NCBI RefSeq assembly: GCF_000519305.1
Contig: NZ_JAFG01000003.1
Span: 995,070-1,059,069 of the forward strand
Direction: 5' to 3'
Source of the DNA: Mesorhizobium ciceri WSM4083
GTDB taxonomy: Bacteria; Pseudomonadota; Alphaproteobacteria; Rhizobiales; Rhizobiaceae
DNA length: 64,000 bases
Shown here: one piece after another, positions 59,659-64,000 of the stretch
Layout of the letters: each line of letters opens with the position of its first letter
Position numbering within the stretch: the stretch's first letter is position 1
Notes under the pieces: generated by a model
Database searches by the model: none
What the model was told of the DNA's origin: nothing
The model's input: the letters and a program-made list of their open reading frames with translations, nothing else
Program-made: the position numbers and the translations under genes

Positions 59659-60830
59659 CGCGTGGCCCGCATGAGGCTCGGCCGCGCGATGACCAGTTCG
59701 GTTTCGGGATCAAAGAGGTGCATCGGCAGCGGGTCGATGTAGAGTTCGACGATCGAGCCGACGGGCGCCGTGAAATAACGGCTGAGGCGGGCGGCGATCT
59801 CCAACGGCTTGTCGCCTCCGGCGGGGTGGGCATCATCCCTGCCGGTGGCCTGACCGGCAATCTGGCCGATCAGGACGTTCTCGGCGCCGAGAGCCTCGAC
59901 GGTCACGACCCGTACGGCAATCTTCTGCCAGTCCGGCTTGTCGGGGCTTTCGTGGAAATCCTCGGCCCGCACGCCCAGAATGACGCGGCGCCCGACACAT
60001 TCGCCATAGGCGTTGTGGTGGCGGACGGGGACGGCAAGCACGGCACCACTGTCGGTCAGGACGGAGAGCCCTTCGCCAGGTGCGGGCTGAAGCGTGGCCG
60101 GAATGAGGTTCATAGGCGGCGTCGCCAGGAAGCGCGCGACGAAGGTGTTGACCGGGTCGGCATAGACTTCGAGCGGCCGGCCTGCCTGGACCAGACGACC
60201 ATCGCGCATGATGCATATGCGGTCACCCATGGTCATGGCCTCGACCTGGTCGTGCGTGACATGGACGATGGTGCGGCCGAGGCGCCGGTGCAGCTTGACG
60301 AGTTCGAGCCGCATTTCGGCACGCAGCTGCGCGTCGAGGTTGGACAGCGGCTCGTCAAGCAGGAAGGCCGCCGGTTCGCGAACGATCGCCCGACCGAGCG
60401 CGACGCGCTGCCGCTGGCCGCCCGAAAGCGCCGCCGGCTTGCGGCCGAGAAGGTTCTGCAGCCCGAGCAGGTTAGCGGCGTCCGCAATCTTGGCATCGAT
60501 GACCGCTGCGTCGACGCCGCGCATCGTCAGCCCGAAGGCCATGTTCTGCCGCACCGACATATGCGGATAGAGCGCGTAGCTCTGGAACACCACGGCGACG
60601 TTGCGGTCGCGCGGCGCGACATTGGCGACGCTCTTGCCACCGATGCGGAGATCGCCGGAAGAGATACTCTCCAGGCCGGCAATCATCCGCAGCGTCGTGG
60701 ACTTGCCGCATCCCGACGGGCCGAGAAAGATCACGAATTCACCGTCAGGAATGGTGAGATCGACCTCATGCACCCCGTAATTGCCATTGCCGTAGAGCTT
60801 GGAAACGCGATCGAGCTCGATAGACGCCAT
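59655..60830 (-). CDS. Sugar ABC transporter ATP-binding protein (UgpC/MsmK family)
   Basis: This 391-aa ATPase has Walker A GPSGCGKSTTLRMIAG near residue 38, LSGGQRQRVALGRAIV, Walker B AFLLDEPLSNLDAQLR, and the H-loop VHVTHDQVEAMTMGD. A TOBE/OB-type regulatory domain follows from about 240 (MNLIPATLQ, RVILGVRAEDF). Such ATPases can serve several transporters. This is the only sugar-type ATPase in the window, so it might also energise the ATPase-less importer at 24.7-30 kb (inference). Confidence 0.93.
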   Translation of the reverse strand: MASIELDRVSKLYGNGNYGVHEVDLTIPDGEFVIFLGPSGCGKSTTLRMIAGLESISSGDLRIGGKSVANVAPRDRNVAVVFQSYALYPHMSVRQNMAFGLTMRGVDAAVIDAKIADAANLLGLQNLLGRKPAALSGGQRQRVALGRAIVREPAAFLLDEPLSNLDAQLRAEMRLELVKLHRRLGRTIVHVTHDQVEAMTMGDRICIMRDGRLVQAGRPLEVYADPVNTFVARFLATPPMNLIPATLQPAPGEGLSVLTDSGAVLAVPVRHHNAYGECVGRRVILGVRAEDFHESPDKPDWQKIAVRVVTVEALGAENVLIGQIAGQATGRDDAHPAGGDKPLEIAARLSRYFTAPVGSIVELYIDPLPMHLFDPETELVIARPSLMRATR

Positions 60831-61004
60831 AGACTTTCCTCATGAACCCGTCTCGCCCGGCTGAACGCCGAAGGCCGAAGTCGAGCGAACGGTCATCTTA
60901 GAGAACAAAATATAACATTAAAAGCCTGCCTTCTGATCATATGTGTTCACTTTTTTGGATGGCGCGTGCCAGCATCAGGATCCGGCTGCAGCGGCCAAAA
61001 GCCG

Positions 61005-61805
61005 TCAGGTCATGTAGACGCCGCCGGTCACGTTGACCCCCTGGCCGGTCATGAAGCGGGCTTGATCCGAACAGAGGAACACGACGACGTCGGCGACATC
61101 CTCCGGCAGCTCGAGCCGGCCGAGCGGCGTCTGCGCTATATAGTCGGCGACCACCCGTTCGGGCGTGACTTGCCGCAGATGCGCCTCCCACTCGACTTCT
61201 CGCGATTGCATGCCGGTCTTGACGAACCCCGGGCAGACGGCATTGACGCGTATCCCTTTGGGCGCGAGCTCGCGAGCAAAGGCTTGCGTCCAGCCGAGCA
61301 CGGCGAACTTGGATGCCGAATAGTGCGCCAGGAGCGGCGCACCGACCTTCGCCGCAAGCGAGGCGGTGTTGACGATGCAGCCCCTGCCCTGCTTGACAAA
61401 ATGCCGTCCAGCGATCTGATTTGCCAGGAACACCCCGCGCGCATTGACCGAGAAGTTGAAGTCCCACTCCTCGTCGGTCAAATCCAGCGCATGCTGCATA
61501 GTGGACACGCCGGCATTGGCGATCAGGATGTCACAGCCGCCTAGCGCTTCCAGCACAGTTGCAAAGGCCGCCTCGACGGAATCGCGACGGCGAACATCGA
61601 CCGTGACGGCGGCGGCACCGCCGCCAATCTCCTCGGCCGCCTTGCGCGCCGCGTCGGGATCCAGATCGCCGATCGCCACGGCGACACCCTGCCGCGTCAG
61701 GGCGGTCGCGATCGCGCGACCGATCCCCGCGCCGCCACCCGTCACAAAGGCACGCTTGCCCGCGAGTTCGGCAAGCACTGGAGGAATGACGGAGGCAGCC
61801 GGCAT
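61005..61805 (-). CDS. SDR-family oxidoreductase (sugar/polyol dehydrogenase-like)
   Basis: ATG 61805 gives 266 aa. The nucleotide motif is FVTGGGAGIGRAIATAL, then IANAGVSTM, catalytic Ser in IVNTASLAAKVG and Tyr/Lys in HYSASKFAVLGW. The C-terminus QGVNVTGGVYMT is normal. It is head of the minus-strand strand ahead of the ABC genes (175-base gap, possibly a second promoter) and diverges from the DeoR gene. A polyol dehydrogenase feeding an FGGY kinase would fit (inference). Confidence 0.86.
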   Translation of the reverse strand: MPAASVIPPVLAELAGKRAFVTGGGAGIGRAIATALTRQGVAVAIGDLDPDAARKAAEEIGGGAAAVTVDVRRRDSVEAAFATVLEALGGCDILIANAGVSTMQHALDLTDEEWDFNFSVNARGVFLANQIAGRHFVKQGRGCIVNTASLAAKVGAPLLAHYSASKFAVLGWTQAFARELAPKGIRVNAVCPGFVKTGMQSREVEWEAHLRQVTPERVVADYIAQTPLGRLELPEDVADVVVFLCSDQARFMTGQGVNVTGGVYMT

Positions 61806-61869
61806 GGTCGTATTCTCTCTGCTTGGTGGCGGAATGCGTTCTGTTGATATGGAGATGCATACCAATAAA

Positions 61870-61910
61870 TTCGAACACTGCAAACATATTTTTGTTTAAA
61901 AATGTTCGAT
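61870..61910. promoter_or_regulatory. Candidate DeoR-type operator (two TGTTCGA half sites)
   Basis: TTCGAACA (61870-61877) and ATGTTCGAT (61902-61910) are inverted half sites about 25 bases apart in the divergent SDR/DeoR gap. ATGTTCGAT equals a half of the GlpR-type DeoR operator. The second lies over the upstream ATG at 61902, supporting ATG 61971 as the DeoR start. Confidence 0.5.
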
Positions 61911-61970
61911 CATACGGTAGAGTCGAAGTTGCAGACCGCTTCGTCAGCGGCTTACCCACCGGATACATCG

Positions 61971-62831
61971 ATGGCCGACGACACCACCTCTCCCCTATCG
62001 TCCACGCATGGCGCACCGCGTGATGCCGACCGTCAGCGCCTTCTCGCGCACGATCGACAGGCACGCATCCTGGCTTTCCTGCGCCGCACGGGGTCGCTCA
62101 CCGTCGCTGCGGCAGCGGCCGAACTCGCCGTTTCCGACATGACGATCCGCCGCGATCTCGTCGAACTGGAACGCGAGGGCAGGCTGGTGCGAATCCATGG
62201 CGGCGCGATCGAGGCCGAGAACCCGCCGCTGGTCGCCATGGACAGTGAGGAGCCGAGTTTCGATTCGCGCTTGCGCCAGCGCCGTGACCCGAAGGCCGCG
62301 ATTGCCGCGGCCGCGGCCGCCTTGGTTTCGGGATACCGCACCATCGCGATGGATGTCGGCACCACCACCTATCTGATGGCCGAGCACCTCAGGGACCTTC
62401 CGCACGCCAAGGTGTTCACCAACAGCCTCAGGATCGCGGCGCTGCTGAACGGCGGCGCGCCCGAGGTCTATGTTGCCGGCGGCCGCGTACGGGCCGACGA
62501 GATGTCGACCGGCGGGCCTTCGGCCATCGCCCAGTTCGAGGCGCTGTGGTTCGACGTCGCCGTGATCGGCGTCTCCGGCATCACGGCGGACGGCCTCTTC
62601 GACTATTCCTTCGATGATACCGATATGAAGCGCGCCTATCTGAGACGGTCGGGCACCAAGATCGTGCTGTGCGATTCCGCCAAATTCCTGCGCATGTCGC
62701 TGGTGCGGATAGCGCCACTGTCGGACATCGATATCCTCATCACCGATGCCGAGCCGCCGGCCAAGATCGCCGCGGCGCTCGCCGCGGCCAAGGTCGACCT
62801 GCGCATCGCGCCGCCACTGACGCGCGACTGA
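61971..62831 (+). CDS. DeoR-family transcriptional regulator
   Basis: ATG 61971 gives 286 aa; ATG 61902 would place the start inside the candidate operator. The DeoR helix-turn-helix spans about 20-75 (ILAFLRRTGSLTVAAAAAEL, then SDMTIRRDLVELEREGRL). The sensor domain includes AMDVGTTTYLMAEHLRDL, VYVAGGRVRADEMS and KIVLCDSAKF, which bind sugar phosphates in the family. It probably represses both the divergent SDR/ABC operon and its own BtpA/kinase operon. Confidence 0.9.
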   Translation: MADDTTSPLSSTHGAPRDADRQRLLAHDRQARILAFLRRTGSLTVAAAAAELAVSDMTIRRDLVELEREGRLVRIHGGAIEAENPPLVAMDSEEPSFDSRLRQRRDPKAAIAAAAAALVSGYRTIAMDVGTTTYLMAEHLRDLPHAKVFTNSLRIAALLNGGAPEVYVAGGRVRADEMSTGGPSAIAQFEALWFDVAVIGVSGITADGLFDYSFDDTDMKRAYLRRSGTKIVLCDSAKFLRMSLVRIAPLSDIDILITDAEPPAKIAAALAAAKVDLRIAPPLTRD

Positions 62832-62870
62832 GGCGCAACATTTTCACTTTATCCCCAAGGAGACGACTCG

Positions 62871-63671
62871 ATGGTTTTTGAATTTTTCGGCGACAAGAAG
62901 AAGGCTGTCATCTCGATGGCACATATCGGTGCCCTGCCGGGAACGCCCCTCTATGATGCCGATGGCGGCCTCGACAAGCTGATCGATGGCGTGCTCTCCG
63001 ACATCCGCAAGCTGCAGAGCGGCGGCGTCGATGCCATCATGTTCGGCAACGAGAACGATCGCCCCTATGTCTTCAAGGCGCCGCCGGAAGGCATCGCCGC
63101 CATGACCGCGATCGTCCAGGCGGTGAAGCCCGAGCTGAAAGTGCCGTTTGGCGTCAATTATCTCTGGGACCCGACCGCCAGCGTCGCGATCGGGGCGGCC
63201 ACCGGAGCCCGTTTCGTGCGCGAGATCTTCACCGGCCTGTTCGCTTCCGACATGGGCTTGTGGGAGCCCGATTGCGCCGCCGCCTCGCGCCTGCGGCACA
63301 ATCTTGGTCGCGACGACATGAAGCTTCTCTTCAACATCAATGCCGAGTTCGCACACTCGCTCGACCAGCGCCCGATTGAATTGCGCGCCAAGAGCGCGGT
63401 GTTCTCGTCGATGGCAGACGCGATCCTCGTTTCCGGTCCGATCACCGGCCAGCCGGCCGACCAGTCCCACCTGCGCAGCGTCTGCGAGACGATCAAGGAC
63501 GTGCCGGTCTTCGCCAACACCGGCGTGAACATCGACAATGTCCGCGATGTCCTTTCGCTGGCGAGCGGCGTCGTGATCGGGACCCATTTCAAGATCGATG
63601 GCAACACCTGGAACGCCGTCGACGGCGATCGGGTCAAGCGCTTCATGGACGTTGTCGCCACCTTGCGCTGA
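62871..63671 (+). CDS. BtpA/SgcQ-family protein (TIM-barrel)
   Basis: This 266-aa protein matches the BtpA family: ISMAHIGALPGTPLYDADGG, GVDAIMFGNENDRPY, FGVNYLWDPTASVAIGAATG and DAILVSGPITGQPAD. BtpA was linked to photosystem I stability in cyanobacteria. SgcQ and most proteobacterial homologues lie in sugar operons, with unknown enzymatic function. A good AAGGAGA site precedes the ATG, 39 bases after DeoR. A role in phosphorylated sugar conversion is likely but unproven. Confidence 0.85.
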   Translation: MVFEFFGDKKKAVISMAHIGALPGTPLYDADGGLDKLIDGVLSDIRKLQSGGVDAIMFGNENDRPYVFKAPPEGIAAMTAIVQAVKPELKVPFGVNYLWDPTASVAIGAATGARFVREIFTGLFASDMGLWEPDCAAASRLRHNLGRDDMKLLFNINAEFAHSLDQRPIELRAKSAVFSSMADAILVSGPITGQPADQSHLRSVCETIKDVPVFANTGVNIDNVRDVLSLASGVVIGTHFKIDGNTWNAVDGDRVKRFMDVVATLR

Positions 63672-63831
63672 GGACGGCTTCCACGGCGATGCCGGCCACC
63701 GCCGGCTCGCGGTGATCATATCGATCGTTGCGGGCCGGCGTCCGGAATGATCGACTGGTATCGAGCAGTGGAACACAACGAGGCAGACAGGTTCGCCCGC
63801 CTGCCCTTCCCGGCATTTCAATGGATTCGAC

Positions 63832-64000
63832 ATGGCGTTCGTTCTCGGTCTCGATATCGGCACCACCTCGACGATCGGCATCCTGATCCGGCTTCCCGAT
63901 CAGGTGAGGGGCCTCGCCTCGCGCCCCGTCACGCTGCATTCCGAGCATGCGGGCTGGGCCGAGGAAGATCCAGCGCAATGGTGGGCCAATGTCCGCGACA
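63832..64000 (+). CDS. FGGY-family carbohydrate kinase, 3' end cut off
   Basis: Only 56 codons are visible. MAFVLGLDIGTTSTIGILI is the phosphate-1 motif of FGGY kinases and EHAGWAEEDPAQWWANV the following conserved segment, closest to xylulokinase/gluconokinase types. It would phosphorylate the sugar or polyol handled by the ABC transporter and SDR. The 160-base gap before it shows no clear ribosome site, so the exact start is uncertain. Confidence 0.85.
   Translation, partial: MAFVLGLDIGTTSTIGILIRLPDQVRGLASRPVTLHSEHAGWAEEDPAQWWANVRD

Overview
The window is high-GC, densely coded DNA. Its gene families (many ABC uptake systems, class III transaminases, SDRs, a Caulobacter/rhizobial-type Tad pilus locus) and its TTGACA-type promoters suggest an alphaproteobacterium of the Hyphomicrobiales, most like Mesorhizobium. 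That assignment is inference from gene style. I see no rRNA, tRNA, CRISPR array, insertion sequence or prophage.

Layout. (1) 0-5.6 kb: a cut-off MocR regulator diverges from an Lrp regulator, followed by an aldehyde dehydrogenase, a class III transaminase and an MDR dehydrogenase, a likely amine/omega-amino-acid catabolic set. (2) 5.6-13.1 kb, minus strand: one tight operon of an FAD amine oxidase, a fused LivM-LivG, a periplasmic binding protein, LivF, LivH, a PaiB-like protein and ornithine cyclodeaminase. (3) 13.3-18.3 kb, plus strand: RpiR regulator, cysteine hydrolase, glutamine-synthetase-like ligase, N-formylglutamate-amidohydrolase-like enzyme and transaminase, each overlapping the next by 1-4 bases. 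(4) 18.3-22.1 kb, minus strand: MDR reductase, LLM flavin monooxygenase, 2OG-Fe(II) oxygenase. (5) 22.4-24.4 kb: uxuA diverges from an SDR. (6) 24.7-31.7 kb: a sugar ABC transporter operon with an isomerase and a Gfo/Idh dehydrogenase (one permease is frameshifted and there is no ATPase), plus a convergent SDR/epimerase pair. (7) 31.9-42.5 kb: cysteine hydrolase, MarR and enamidase-like amidohydrolase; a tandem pair of AA_synth (DUF1185) proteins; a BMP-type nucleoside ABC transporter; and two nucleoside hydrolases. (8) 42.6-54.7 kb: a Tad/Flp pilus locus in two divergent arms, followed by an L,D-transpeptidase, a coiled-coil membrane protein and an unknown membrane protein to 56.4 kb. (9) 56.4-64 kb: a second sugar ABC transporter with its own UgpC-type ATPase and an SDR, divergent from a DeoR regulator, a BtpA/SgcQ protein and the start of an FGGY sugar kinase.

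The most interesting signal is a near-identical 15-base motif, TATGACCATCAACGA with small variations. It sits just after the -10 position of four promoters (24.64, 31.72, 31.88 and 35.71 kb), with a weaker fifth copy at 35.59 kb. It links regions 6 and 7 into one candidate regulon. A sugar uptake operon, an epimerase pair, an enamidase/cysteine-hydrolase operon, the AA_synth pair and a nucleoside importer with two nucleoside hydrolases would then respond to one regulator. The gene content fits uptake of a ribosylated N-heterocycle, cleavage of base from sugar, and ring opening and deamidation of the base. The substrate is not proven.

A second pattern is a strong mRNA hairpin just downstream of the solute-binding-protein gene in all three sugar or nucleoside ABC operons. 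This would favour high expression of the binding protein over the membrane parts.
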